Below are positions 1 to 6,824 of a stretch of 8,359 nucleotides of DNA, piece by piece. Both the position numbers and the translations under genes were made by a program. The notes below the pieces were generated by a model. It saw only the letters and a program-made list of their open reading frames with translations, was not told where the DNA came from and did no database searches. Each line of letters opens with the position of its first letter. The first letter of the stretch is position 1. Source of the DNA: Erysipelotrichaceae bacterium (GTDB lineage Bacteria; Bacillota_I; Bacilli_A; Erysipelotrichales; Erysipelotrichaceae); contig JAILBD010000277.1 of the NCBI GenBank assembly GCA_024681275.1, forward strand, positions 1 through 8,359, written 5' to 3'.

Positions 1-13
1 GTAGAAAGGAAAA

Positions 14-53
14 GCTCTGAGGTGCATAGATTTCGCCGTCTTCACCTCAGAGC
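14..53. repeat. 11-bp perfect inverted repeat upstream of the zinc-protein gene
   Basis: GCTCTGAGGTG at 14-24 is the exact reverse complement of 43-53, separated by 18 nt. In RNA this would be a stable hairpin just 5' of the first transposon gene. There is no T-run after it, so it is not a standard terminator. It could be a leader structure that limits transposase expression or a protein-binding site. Confidence 0.5.
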
Positions 54-107
54 CATGGTTTTACCCATGCCTATGATAACAGAGAATTACCATCTCGAAA
101 ACAGCGA

Positions 108-782
108 ATCACAACCTTAGTTGTCATCAATGAATATCCAGACTGTCCTGTCTGCGGAAATGAACTTGGTTTTGCGTTTCATACTGTGAGGAAGCTGAAG
201 ACATATGGCGGTGTTTCCAGGAATTACGTGATCCCTGTATGCCGGTGCGGCGACGAGAACTGCTCATTCGGATTTGTACGTATACTGCCTGATATAATGA
301 CACCTCATAAGCACTACAGCACCGAGGTGATCGAGAATGTTGTCGATGAAGTATGCACATCCGAGACACTGCAGACTGAGGACTATCCGTGTGAATTGAC
401 AATGACCAGATGGAAGGCCTGGATTGCCGGAAATATCAATCACGTCGATGGTGTGCTGAAATCCATCGGCAGCCGGCTCTCTGAGTTTGGAACGGAGCTT
501 CTGAATTCAAAGGTTTCATTGGTGGAACAGCTCCGTAAAGACGGCGAAGGATGGCTGGCTGTAATGAACCGCATAACGTGGAACTTCGGTATGCCTTTTT
601 TGAATACGCGTCAGCTCAGGTCCGTTTCAACGGATTTGTTTTCTGTCTCTGACAATGATGTTTTAACCTTCCTTTGTAAGGAGGCAAACATTCGTGGAGA
701 ACAAAAAAGTAACAGACTGGCGGGAAAATACAGCTCTGATGCGGTTTCAGATCATTCAGCCGCTTCTGAATCTGACCCTTGA
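108..782 (+). CDS. DUF6431-like zinc-binding transposon protein, start codon uncertain
   Basis: This is the first gene of the transposon cassette. The translated frame carries two cysteine clusters typical of a zinc-binding fold: CPVCG at about 144-158 and CRCGDENC at about 243-266. These are followed by an LPDxxxPHKHY segment and a YPCELTMTRWKAW segment that I recognise as the DUF6431 family, which travels with DDE/ExeA-type transposons. Its role is not established; by analogy with TniQ or TnsD it could help choose targets, which is inference. The start is a problem. The frame is open from position 30, but the first ordinary start codon is GTG at 186, which is downstream of the CPVCG motif. 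The 5' limit at 108 (an ATC codon) is approximate. Either a rare start is used or an indel near 97-102 separates it from the ATG codons at 55, 67 and 73 in another frame. The 3' end overlaps the transposase gene by 89 bp. Confidence 0.7.
   Translation: MTTLVVINEYPDCPVCGNELGFAFHTVRKLKTYGGVSRNYVIPVCRCGDENCSFGFVRILPDIMTPHKHYSTEVIENVVDEVCTSETLQTEDYPCELTMTRWKAWIAGNINHVDGVLKSIGSRLSEFGTELLNSKVSLVEQLRKDGEGWLAVMNRITWNFGMPFLNTRQLRSVSTDLFSVSDNDVLTFLCKEANIRGEQKSNRLAGKYSSDAVSDHSAASESDP
678..684 (+). promoter_or_regulatory. Ribosome binding site setting the transposase GTG start
   Basis: AAGGAGG lies 9 nt before GTG at 694, inside the end of the preceding gene. It is a near-perfect Shine-Dalgarno and is the main reason for choosing this non-ATG start. 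Confidence 0.85.
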
Positions 783-2085
783 TAAGGCCAAACGGATACA
801 GATGCGCAGGAAGATCGCTGCGGATAATGACATTTCAGAGAAAACTATCACCCGCTGGGAAGAAGCGTTTTTTCAAAGCGGCTTCAGCGGTCTGAAACCG
901 GCTGAGAGGACCGGCGGCAGGTCATCAAAACTGCCTGACAACTTTCCCGAGCTTCTTCAGGAAGCGATCCAGCTGAAGCGGGAAGTCACAACAAGGTCAG
1001 TAAGTCAGATCATCTTCATCCTTGAAGGTGAAGGCAAGGCAAAACCCGGGGTATTGAAGCGCTCAACTCTGCAGCGCTATCTGTTTGAAGCAGGCCTTGG
1101 GGAAAGGCAGCTGAAGATGTACAGACAGGATGAACAGAGTACGATGACAAAGCGTTTCTGTAAACCGCACAGGATGATGTTGGTTCAGGCAGACATCAAA
1201 TATGGCGTCGGTGTCATAGTCATGGCAGACGGAGAAAAGAGGACAGCCTATCTTTCCAGTATTATTGATGACCATTCCAGATACATCCTCTGGTCTGAAT
1301 GGTATGAGTCACAGGATGAGTACTGTGTGGAGGATGTCTTCCGCAAGGCTGTTCTCAAACACGGTAAATTTGATAAGGCGTATACGGATAATGGATCCCA
1401 GTATATATCCCGGCAGCTTCAGACAAGCTGCGCCATGCTTGGCATTTCCCTGAAAAGAGCCCGTGTGAGGAGCGGAAAATCGAAAGGCAAGATAGAGAAA
1501 TTCCATCAGGTCGTTGATTCATTCATCGCAGAAGTAAAACTGAAGAAGCCTGTGGAGACCACTGAACTGAACAGGTATTGGCAGATCTTCCTCAATGAGT
1601 ACTATCATAAGAAACCTCATGACGGAATCAGGGAATACTACACAAGCAAGGGAATCACTGTGCCGGATGCAGGTATCACTCCTGAGCAGGAATGGAACCG
1701 AGATACAAGAGCACTTATATTTCTTGATTCAAAGACCGTAGGTGAAGCTTTCCTTCATCATGAAAAGCGCAATGTAGATAAAGGCGGTCTGATCAGTTAT
1801 AAAGGCCGGAAATATGAAGCCGGAGCTCATCTGATCGGTGAACAGGTCATCATCGCTTTTGATCCGATGGATGACAGAACGATCATCGTATATCCGAAGA
1901 ATTCATCTTCCTTTACCGCCAGCCCGGTACAGATCGGAGAATACTGTGTCAGGGAGATCCCTGTTCCCAGAGCTGTCGCGGAAGAACCTGTCACATCCAG
2001 ATTTCTCGATGTTCTTGAGAAGAAACACAAGGAATCACAGAAGAAGCTGGCAGATGCCATTTCATACAGCGACTATGGAGACTGA
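694..2085 (+). CDS. DDE transposase, TniA/Mu-A type (rve domain)
   Basis: This 463-residue transposase should carry out DNA cleavage and strand transfer at the transposon ends. Residues about 30-70 form a helix-turn-helix (EKTITRWEEAF), followed by a second DNA-binding region to about 140. The RNase H-like catalytic core shows D167 (VQADIKYG), D232 (YTDNGSQY) and E268 (KGKIEKFHQ). The last two are separated by 35 residues, giving a classic DD35E triad. Residues about 355-405 resemble the Mu-transposase C-terminal beta-barrel (KGGLISYKGRKY). The tail after about 430 is a charged helix (LEKKHKESQKK), a plausible contact for the ATPase, as in TniA/TnsB tails (inference). The GTG start has an excellent ribosome binding site. 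The next gene begins 2 nt after the stop, indicating co-translation. All catalytic residues are intact, so the enzyme may be active. Confidence 0.92.
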   Translation: MENKKVTDWRENTALMRFQIIQPLLNLTLDKAKRIQMRRKIAADNDISEKTITRWEEAFFQSGFSGLKPAERTGGRSSKLPDNFPELLQEAIQLKREVTTRSVSQIIFILEGEGKAKPGVLKRSTLQRYLFEAGLGERQLKMYRQDEQSTMTKRFCKPHRMMLVQADIKYGVGVIVMADGEKRTAYLSSIIDDHSRYILWSEWYESQDEYCVEDVFRKAVLKHGKFDKAYTDNGSQYISRQLQTSCAMLGISLKRARVRSGKSKGKIEKFHQVVDSFIAEVKLKKPVETTELNRYWQIFLNEYYHKKPHDGIREYYTSKGITVPDAGITPEQEWNRDTRALIFLDSKTVGEAFLHHEKRNVDKGGLISYKGRKYEAGAHLIGEQVIIAFDPMDDRTIIVYPKNSSSFTASPVQIGEYCVREIPVPRAVAEEPVTSRFLDVLEKKHKESQKKLADAISYSDYGD

Positions 2086-2087
2086 AT

Positions 2088-2903
2088 ATGTACGAGAAAG
2101 AATTCGGAATGGAAAGAACACCATTTGTGAGAAATATCCCGCCTGAACAGCTTTATGAATCCCCGGCTATGAGAGAAGCACTGAGCCGTCTTCAGTTTGC
2201 GGCAGCCAGGCAGCTGTTTGCGGTAGTGACAGCTGATGCCGGCTGCGGAAAGTCCACGCTGCTGAGAAGATTCAATGAGAGCCTTCCCAAGGATAAATAC
2301 CTTGTCATGTATGTATCCGACTCCAAATTGACACCGAAATGGCTGTACAAAGGACTTCTTGATCAGCTCGGGCTGGAAGCCGGTTTCTACAGAGGAGATG
2401 CCAAGAAGCTTCTTCAGAAACAGATAGAGATTATACGCGAGAAAGAACACCGCAAAGTCGTATGTATCCTGGATGAAGCACATCTTATTGAGAAAGAAAC
2501 ACTGGAAGAATTCAGGTTTCTCCTCAACTCAAACTACGATTCGGAAAGCCAGCTGGCTCTGATACTTGCCGGACAAACGGAGCTCTGGGATTCAAAACTC
2601 AGATTCCGCAAGTACGCTGCTATCAGGCAGAGGATCGACATCAATTGTGTTCTTCCTCACCTGGACCGTGCAGAAACAGAGAGATACATAGATTCACACC
2701 TGCACTATGCCGGCTGTGATCAGGCACTGTTTACTGAGAAAGCACTGGATGAGATACACAGATCATCAACCGGTATCCCCAGAGTGATCAACAGGACCTG
2801 TGATAAATGCCTGACGTATGCCGGACAGCAGAAACAGAAACTTGTGGATGACCATACCGTCCGCTATGTCATAGAGCACGAGATGCTTGGCGGAACAGAA
2901 TAA
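2088..2903 (+). CDS. AAA+ ATPase, ExeA/TniB-like transposition regulator
   Basis: This 271-residue AAA+ protein probably acts like TniB, TnsC or MuB, binding target DNA and activating the adjacent DDE transposase. Walker A is at residues 49-57 (ADAGCGKST) with K55. Walker B is at 124-132 (VVCILDEAH) with D129 and E130. A sensor-1 segment (LAGQTEL) follows at about 160, then arginines at 180-182 (RQR) and a sensor-2 segment GIPR at about 229-232. The N-terminal FGMERTPF is typical of ExeA/GspA-type ATPases, and no membrane segment is seen, which fits a transposition protein rather than a secretion one. The first glycine of the consensus Walker A (GxxxxGKS) is alanine, a mild deviation. The ATG is 2 nt after the transposase stop, with GGAG at 2077-2080 as ribosome binding site. 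Confidence 0.92.
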   Translation: MYEKEFGMERTPFVRNIPPEQLYESPAMREALSRLQFAAARQLFAVVTADAGCGKSTLLRRFNESLPKDKYLVMYVSDSKLTPKWLYKGLLDQLGLEAGFYRGDAKKLLQKQIEIIREKEHRKVVCILDEAHLIEKETLEEFRFLLNSNYDSESQLALILAGQTELWDSKLRFRKYAAIRQRIDINCVLPHLDRAETERYIDSHLHYAGCDQALFTEKALDEIHRSSTGIPRVINRTCDKCLTYAGQQKQKLVDDHTVRYVIEHEMLGGTE

Positions 2904-2908
2904 GGAGG
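2902..2908 (+). promoter_or_regulatory. Ribosome binding site setting the start of the acidic-protein gene
   Basis: AAGGAGG overlaps the TAA stop of the ATPase gene and sits 5 nt before ATG at 2914. It supports that ATG over an in-frame start at 2887, which would lie inside the ATPase gene. Confidence 0.85.
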
Positions 2909-2913
2909 GCCAA

Positions 2914-3306
2914 ATGAAAGCAGAGATACAGAGACGGTATGACATCACGGTTTACCCGTATGAAGAAGATGATGAAGATCACAGCAGCTATCATCTCGAA
3001 ATCAAACACATAGCAGACAGATTCGTGGCAATGCATATCACAGCTCCGGGAATATATAACACATATATGTATCTGGCAAATCTGAATGACACAGTACTGT
3101 TTACAGATCCGGATGCGTGCAAAGGAACGCTGATTCCGCAGCCTTGTAATGATGTAAACGCCATTTATGAATCTCTTGAAGAAATCGACGACTATGATGA
3201 GGAACAGTGTGCCATACTGTCCTCAGCCATAAATGTTGTCTGGAATGATTTCTTTTTATCAGAAAGAAATGTGCTGAACGATAACCTGAAGCCATGGGAA
3301 GAATAA
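2914..3306 (+). CDS. Small acidic protein of unknown function, fourth transposon gene
   Basis: I do not recognise this 130-residue protein. It has a strongly acidic stretch near the N-terminus (YEEDDED, about residues 16-22) and another at about 88-97 (SLEEIDDYDEEQ), little basic charge, and no signal peptide, membrane segment or cysteine cluster. It begins 10 nt after the ATPase stop with a near-perfect ribosome binding site and ends just before an intrinsic terminator, so it is clearly part of the transposon operon. Its place matches that of accessory targeting or immunity genes in Tn7-like elements. A DNA-mimic or ATPase-partner role is possible from its charge, but nothing in the sequence proves it. 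Confidence 0.8.
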   Translation: MKAEIQRRYDITVYPYEEDDEDHSSYHLEIKHIADRFVAMHITAPGIYNTYMYLANLNDTVLFTDPDACKGTLIPQPCNDVNAIYESLEEIDDYDEEQCAILSSAINVVWNDFFLSERNVLNDNLKPWEE

Positions 3307-3323
3307 CAGTCTATGACATCACT

Positions 3324-3348
3324 GAGAGATCTTGAAGGTCTCTCTTTT
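3324..3348 (+). terminator. Rho-independent terminator of the transposon operon
   Basis: GAGAGATC (3324-3331) pairs with GGTCTCTC (3337-3344) across a 5-nt loop, giving eight pairs including one G-U, followed directly by TTTT. It lies 17 bp after the stop of the acidic-protein gene. Confidence 0.8.
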
Positions 3349-3375
3349 ATTCGCGCTGGCTTAAGATATTATTCA

Positions 3376-3438
3376 ACTGATCTGCGGGACAACTGTAATA
3401 TCAATTGAGCGACATTTTGTCAGATCAACTCACAGACA
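3376..3438. repeat. Probable right transposon end with three spaced GACA motifs
   Basis: GACA occurs at 3388-3391, 3411-3414 and 3435-3438, spaced 23 and 24 bp. The last two copies are preceded by related sequence (ATCAATTGAGC and ATCAACTCACA, seven of eleven matching). On the other strand these read as repeated TGTC boxes, the usual layout of transposase binding sites at TniA/TnsB-type ends, with the outermost copy at the terminus. GACATTTTGTC at 3411-3421 is also a short palindrome. The boundary at 3438 is inference. Confidence 0.6.
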
Positions 3439-3461
3439 ATTCAGCAGAGCAGTAACAACAT

Positions 3462-3647
3462 TCATCGATATATCAGGGAAATAAATACCGTCCATATGAA
3501 GTAAACAATCATTGGTATTGCTATCAGCAGTCCCAGCAGCAGCACATAGCTGACTGTGTGATTCTTCCTTGATCTGATGATTCCTATAATAATCAGAATG
3601 ACTGGAAGAATAAATATAGCAAATAATAAGAATTCCACAGGACCCAT
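3462..3647 (-). CDS. Small two-helix membrane protein, unknown function
   Basis: This 61-residue protein is mostly hydrophobic. One predicted membrane helix spans about residues 4-24 (FLLFAIFILPVILIIIGII) and a second about 33-58 (YVLLLGLLIAIPMIVYF). A short positively charged loop (RSRKNH) lies between them, suggesting a hairpin with the loop in the cytoplasm. GGGGAGG (minus strand, 3659-3665) lies 11 nt before the ATG, which supports real translation. It points the same way as the recombinases and could be the last gene of their transcript, but it could equally be a chromosomal gene truncated from its context by the transposon, whose presumed end is 23 bp past its stop. The family is not recognised. 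Confidence 0.6.
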   Translation of the reverse strand: MGPVEFLLFAIFILPVILIIIGIIRSRKNHTVSYVLLLGLLIAIPMIVYFIWTVFISLIYR

Positions 3648-3713
3648 AATTCAGATATCCTCCCCGTTATGTGCCGATTCATTTATGGCTCTTGAATGAT
3701 TTTTGCAAACCTG

Positions 3714-3941
3714 TCATTCTGCTTTACAGCCTTTCCCACAGACATTGCACTGTTCCTGATAATACTCACTGATTCTATGTGACTGGAGGAATCGATAAAC
3801 ATTATACAGCATGATTTCATTTTCTGTCTCTGCAAATGAATCATCATCTTTGTAAGCATCTTCTTTTGTTTTCGTATAACTTTGTGTAAGCTTTGTTACA
3901 TCCATTTTATAATCAACTACAGACTCCGGTATAGAAAACAC
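3714..3941 (-). pseudogene. Recombinase fragment fused to unrelated C-terminus (relic or chimera)
   Basis: The first 28 or so residues (SIPESVVDYKMDVTKLTQSY, then TKTKEDA) match residues about 356-382 of the neighbouring serine recombinase (SIPVSLVDYKMEVKQFTQSY, then AKTKEDA). At DNA level 3856-3933 and 4210-4287 align without gaps at about 67 of 78 positions. The rest, with a CNVCGKGC end, does not match either recombinase. The frame opens at a GTG directly after an in-frame stop and has no ribosome binding site. It is therefore most likely a decayed third recombinase or a recombination scar rather than an expressed gene. A 75-residue product is possible but poorly supported. Confidence 0.6.
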
Positions 3942-4031
3942 CTATAACGGTTGATGATATCGCCAAGGTTGCTTCGTTCTTACACAATTTTAGATTCTCT
4001 CTGTCAGTTTTATCAATACAGATGATATTTT

Positions 4032-5354
4032 TTATTTCAAAGAATTACTTGAAAGACATCTTATTTCTAGACCTGAGCACTTTCCATCATAAACAATTGA
4101 GTCAAAGTTCTGTCTTAAGAAAACCGCTTGTTCCCGGTAAGGTAGATCTTTGAAGGAAATCGTGTTAAAACCGGCATCCATCAATTTAATACATCTTTCC
4201 AATCTATCAGCATCTTCTTTGGTTTTTGCATAACTTTGTGTAAACTGTTTAACCTCCATTTTATAATCAACTAAGGACACCGGTATACTTTCCAGAACCT
4301 CTGAAATATCTTTATAATGTTTTACCATTTCACCATATTCATTTCGCAAATAACCATTTTCGAGAATACTATCGAACATAGGCATAAACTCTTTGTTGAT
4401 AGCTTTTTCAGAAACCATCTTTTTACATGACGCACATCGGTAGTACAGGTGGATCACACCATTTTTACTCTGACAGCTGTGACCAAGCATTAACCTGCCG
4501 CAAAGTTTACAGTAAACAAATCCCTTATAAACATACCTCTTTCTGCTATATGTCTTTTTCACTTTAAGACGTTTATGAGCCAGATCATACAGTTCTTTGT
4601 CAATTATCGGAATTGTATTGTTTGGAAATTCAACTCCAAACCTCTCAAAGGTTCCATAATATATTTTGTTATTTATTACTTTTTCTACCAGTTTCTCTGA
4701 CCATGACATGCCTAAAACATGCTCTTTTGTCATTTTCCGTGCTAGAGTATCGATTCTATAGTCTCGATATGCAACGTCTTCAAACATAGTTATTACAACC
4801 TCAGCCTCTTGCGGGAAAACAATCAGCTTATGATTATCTTCGGGATTTCTTCTATATCCTAAAGGGTGCCGTGCAGTAGCATAATTGCCTTGTCTGGCAG
4901 ATTCCAAAATTCCTCTTTTCGATCGGCTTGAAATTGTTTCCCACTCCCACTGTGCTATCAGTACAATCAAGTAAATGAAGAATCTTCCCATTGGTGTTTT
5001 AGTGTCAATCTTTTCCGTTATACTGACAAGACTTACATCATTTAAATCAAACTGCTCCAGCAGTACAGCCAAATCTTTGACTTGCCGTGTTAGTCGATCA
5101 AGATTATGTATGATGATAATATCAACCTGCTGCTTACTAACTAACTCCATGATTTCTTTCATCCTGGGACGTTCCAAAGATTTGGCAGACGCTCCCTCTT
5201 CTCTAAATACAGTAAGTTGATAATCTTTATCCTCATAATAGATTTCTGTATATTGAATAATCTTTTTTTCCTGATCATCTAAATTAAAACCATTGATTGC
5301 CTGATCTCGGGTAGATTCTCTCGCATATCCTATTATTCTCAGTTTAGCAGTCAT
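4032..5354 (-). CDS. Large serine recombinase A (resolvase/invertase N-terminus, zinc ribbon)
   Basis: This 440-residue site-specific recombinase should cut and rejoin DNA through a phosphoserine link. The N-terminal catalytic domain (about 5-150) has the nucleophile S14 in YARESTRDQ, the DRLTR motif at 86-90 and the GRFF...AQWEWETISSRSKRG helix at about 123-148. The recombinase domain runs about 160-265 (LGYRRNP, NNKIYYGTF), followed by a zinc ribbon with C282, C285, C307 and C310. A coiled-coil-like segment follows at about 345-395. Length fits compact members of the large serine recombinase class. Start: ATG at 5354 with AAGGA 9 nt upstream; it overlaps the end of the paralogous recombinase by 11 bp, indicating translational coupling. 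Integrase, excisionase-type or DNA-inversion function cannot be told apart from sequence alone. Confidence 0.92.
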   Translation of the reverse strand: MTAKLRIIGYARESTRDQAINGFNLDDQEKKIIQYTEIYYEDKDYQLTVFREEGASAKSLERPRMKEIMELVSKQQVDIIIIHNLDRLTRQVKDLAVLLEQFDLNDVSLVSITEKIDTKTPMGRFFIYLIVLIAQWEWETISSRSKRGILESARQGNYATARHPLGYRRNPEDNHKLIVFPQEAEVVITMFEDVAYRDYRIDTLARKMTKEHVLGMSWSEKLVEKVINNKIYYGTFERFGVEFPNNTIPIIDKELYDLAHKRLKVKKTYSRKRYVYKGFVYCKLCGRLMLGHSCQSKNGVIHLYYRCASCKKMVSEKAINKEFMPMFDSILENGYLRNEYGEMVKHYKDISEVLESIPVSLVDYKMEVKQFTQSYAKTKEDADRLERCIKLMDAGFNTISFKDLPYREQAVFLRQNFDSIVYDGKCSGLEIRCLSSNSLK

Positions 5355-6669
5355 ACATCATGATCCTTTTATACTCATCTGTGTACACTGGTGTAACAAG
5401 GCCACTACGAGAATCTGCTTTTATATAATATAGATATGTAACCATCATGAGTTGCTGCTCGTTTTTTGATAAACTTCTAAATGTCATCTCCAAAATCTTT
5501 GGTTTCATTTCGTTCAGTATTTTTTTTGCTTCATCTCTTTCTGCAGCGTAGTATTTGAGCATATCTTCAATTTCATCCACCTTAAATCTGTAATATGCCT
5601 GATCAAGTAACAGACTTTCCATTTTTTTATTAGCATTCTTATATCTGCCAATTATGATCCGATAGTCTTTATATATATGGTGTTTACGAACGATTGCGTC
5701 AAGAATGCTTTCCAATTCCAAAATGAGTTTCTTCTCACTGTAGTATGTTCTGCATCGAGGACATTTATAATATAGATAAACCGTTCCATTAGTTTTTCTT
5801 GTACTTTTGCTTTCGCATATACATTCACATTGACTGCATTGAACCTTTCCCTCAAACATATAAGTATATCTGTGAATTTCCTTATGATGACTGGGATCAT
5901 TTGCACTCATCCATAGCTCTTTGCTGATGATGGCCGGCTGATGATTTTCATATTCTTCCCCATGCCAGCTGAAAGCACCATAATATATCTTGTTTTTTAT
6001 TATGTCTTCCACACGTGACATAACCCAATTCCGCCCACAGCATTTTTCTTTGCGAAGTTCATTTGAGAGTGTGTAGTATGAATAAGTACCTGAAGCTATT
6101 GATTCAAAGATTCTTTTTACAGTTTCTGCTTCGTCATCATTGATTACAAGCCGATTCCGTTTATTTGGATCTCTGGCATATCCAAACGGCACACGGCCTT
6201 GAGCATAATTACCCTGGTGAACAGATTCCATTTTTCCTCGAATAACTCTCTCTCCTATCGTTTCTTCCTCCCATTGAGCAATCAGAATGATAATTGAGAC
6301 AAAGAATCTTCCCTGAACAGTTTCCGTATCAACATTCTCTTTCAGAGAAATAAGCTGGACCTTTTTGTCTTCAAATAATTCTATGAGCCGCTGCATATCG
6401 ACTAAATTACGAGTTAATCGATCCAGGTTATGAACGATAAGGACATCGACATTACCATCTCGAATCATATCAAGAATCATTTTCATTTTTGGCCTTTTCA
6501 AAGATCTGGCGGAAGCTCCCTCTTCTCTGATCATAGAAAACTGGATTTCCTCGTTTTCATAATACAGATCAACGTATTCCCTGATTCTTCTTTCCTGTTC
6601 ATCCAGGTTGAATCCATTTTCTGCTTGTTCTCGCGTCGACTCCCTTCCATAACCAATTACATTTAGCAT
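5344..6669 (-). CDS. Large serine recombinase B, paralogue of the downstream one
   Basis: This 441-residue serine recombinase is closely related to its neighbour, with about half of the residues identical by eye over the first 165. The catalytic domain has S11 in YGRESTREQ, DRLTR at 83-87 and GRFF...AQWEEETIGERVIRG. The recombinase domain contains FGYARDP and KNKIYYGAF. The zinc ribbon is C278, C281, C303 and C306, with extra cysteines in CSQCECIC. A helical coiled-coil region covers about 345-395 and the C-terminus differs from the paralogue. The start at 6669 is chosen because AGGAGG lies 8 nt upstream and the N-terminus then matches the paralogue; the longer forms from 6696 or 6753 have poorer sites. 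It is the first gene of the minus-strand operon. The pair may act as partners or on different sites. Confidence 0.92.
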   Translation of the reverse strand: MLNVIGYGRESTREQAENGFNLDEQERRIREYVDLYYENEEIQFSMIREEGASARSLKRPKMKMILDMIRDGNVDVLIVHNLDRLTRNLVDMQRLIELFEDKKVQLISLKENVDTETVQGRFFVSIIILIAQWEEETIGERVIRGKMESVHQGNYAQGRVPFGYARDPNKRNRLVINDDEAETVKRIFESIASGTYSYYTLSNELRKEKCCGRNWVMSRVEDIIKNKIYYGAFSWHGEEYENHQPAIISKELWMSANDPSHHKEIHRYTYMFEGKVQCSQCECICESKSTRKTNGTVYLYYKCPRCRTYYSEKKLILELESILDAIVRKHHIYKDYRIIIGRYKNANKKMESLLLDQAYYRFKVDEIEDMLKYYAAERDEAKKILNEMKPKILEMTFRSLSKNEQQLMMVTYLYYIKADSRSGLVTPVYTDEYKRIMMYDC

Positions 6670-6677
6670 GATGAGTT

Positions 6678-6683
6678 CCTCCT
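6678..6683 (-). promoter_or_regulatory. Ribosome binding site fixing the start of recombinase B
   Basis: On the minus strand AGGAGG, within GGGAGGAGGAA (6676-6686), sits 8 nt before ATG at 6669. It is much stronger than anything before the upstream GTG (6753) or ATG (6696). Confidence 0.85.
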
Positions 6684-6824
6684 CCCGTTTGTTCATGACA
6701 AATTCCAACCTTCCATATTTTAAAATCGAAAGGAACAGCAATTTGTATGTCACTAGGGGCGGATTCAGTACGTATATGTCTTGTTTGATACTTCAGTCTG
6801 CATTTTCATTTCAGATTAACACAT

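Larger units (their letters stand above)
1..3438 (+). mobile_element. Tn7/Tn5053/Mu-like transposon, left end outside window
   Basis: Four co-directional genes (zinc protein, DDE transposase, AAA+ ATPase, small acidic protein) are packed with overlaps or gaps of at most 10 bp. They are followed by a terminator and an array of GACA motifs that looks like a transposon end. A DDE transposase plus an AAA+ regulator is the core of Tn7, Tn5053 and Mu relatives, where the ATPase activates the transposase and selects targets. The probable right boundary is GACA at 3435-3438, consistent with the TGT...ACA ends of this group. No matching TGTC-type end is seen near position 1, so the left end lies upstream. 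The family assignment is from motifs; the exact boundary is inference. Confidence 0.75.

Noticed and set aside
1..120. Open frame ending at TAG 118-120, possible tail of an upstream gene or of a 5' extension
   Set aside because: Only 39 residues are visible, with no recognisable motif. It is more useful as evidence about the zinc-protein start.
3945..4020. Plus-strand TVDDIAKVAS, like the first helix of LacI-family regulators
   Set aside because: The match is about ten residues with no start codon, ribosome binding site or continuation of the helix-turn-helix, so chance is likely.
3306..4031. CRISPR array or guide RNA near the transposon end, as in CRISPR-associated transposons
   Set aside because: No regularly spaced identical repeats and no cas gene are present.
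6670..6753. Longer N-terminus for recombinase B from GTG at 6753 or ATG at 6696
   Set aside because: The ribosome binding site and alignment with the paralogue favour 6669.
6721..6780. Possible minus-strand promoter for the recombinases (GTGACA as -35)
   Set aside because: No acceptable -10 lies at 16-18 bp spacing.
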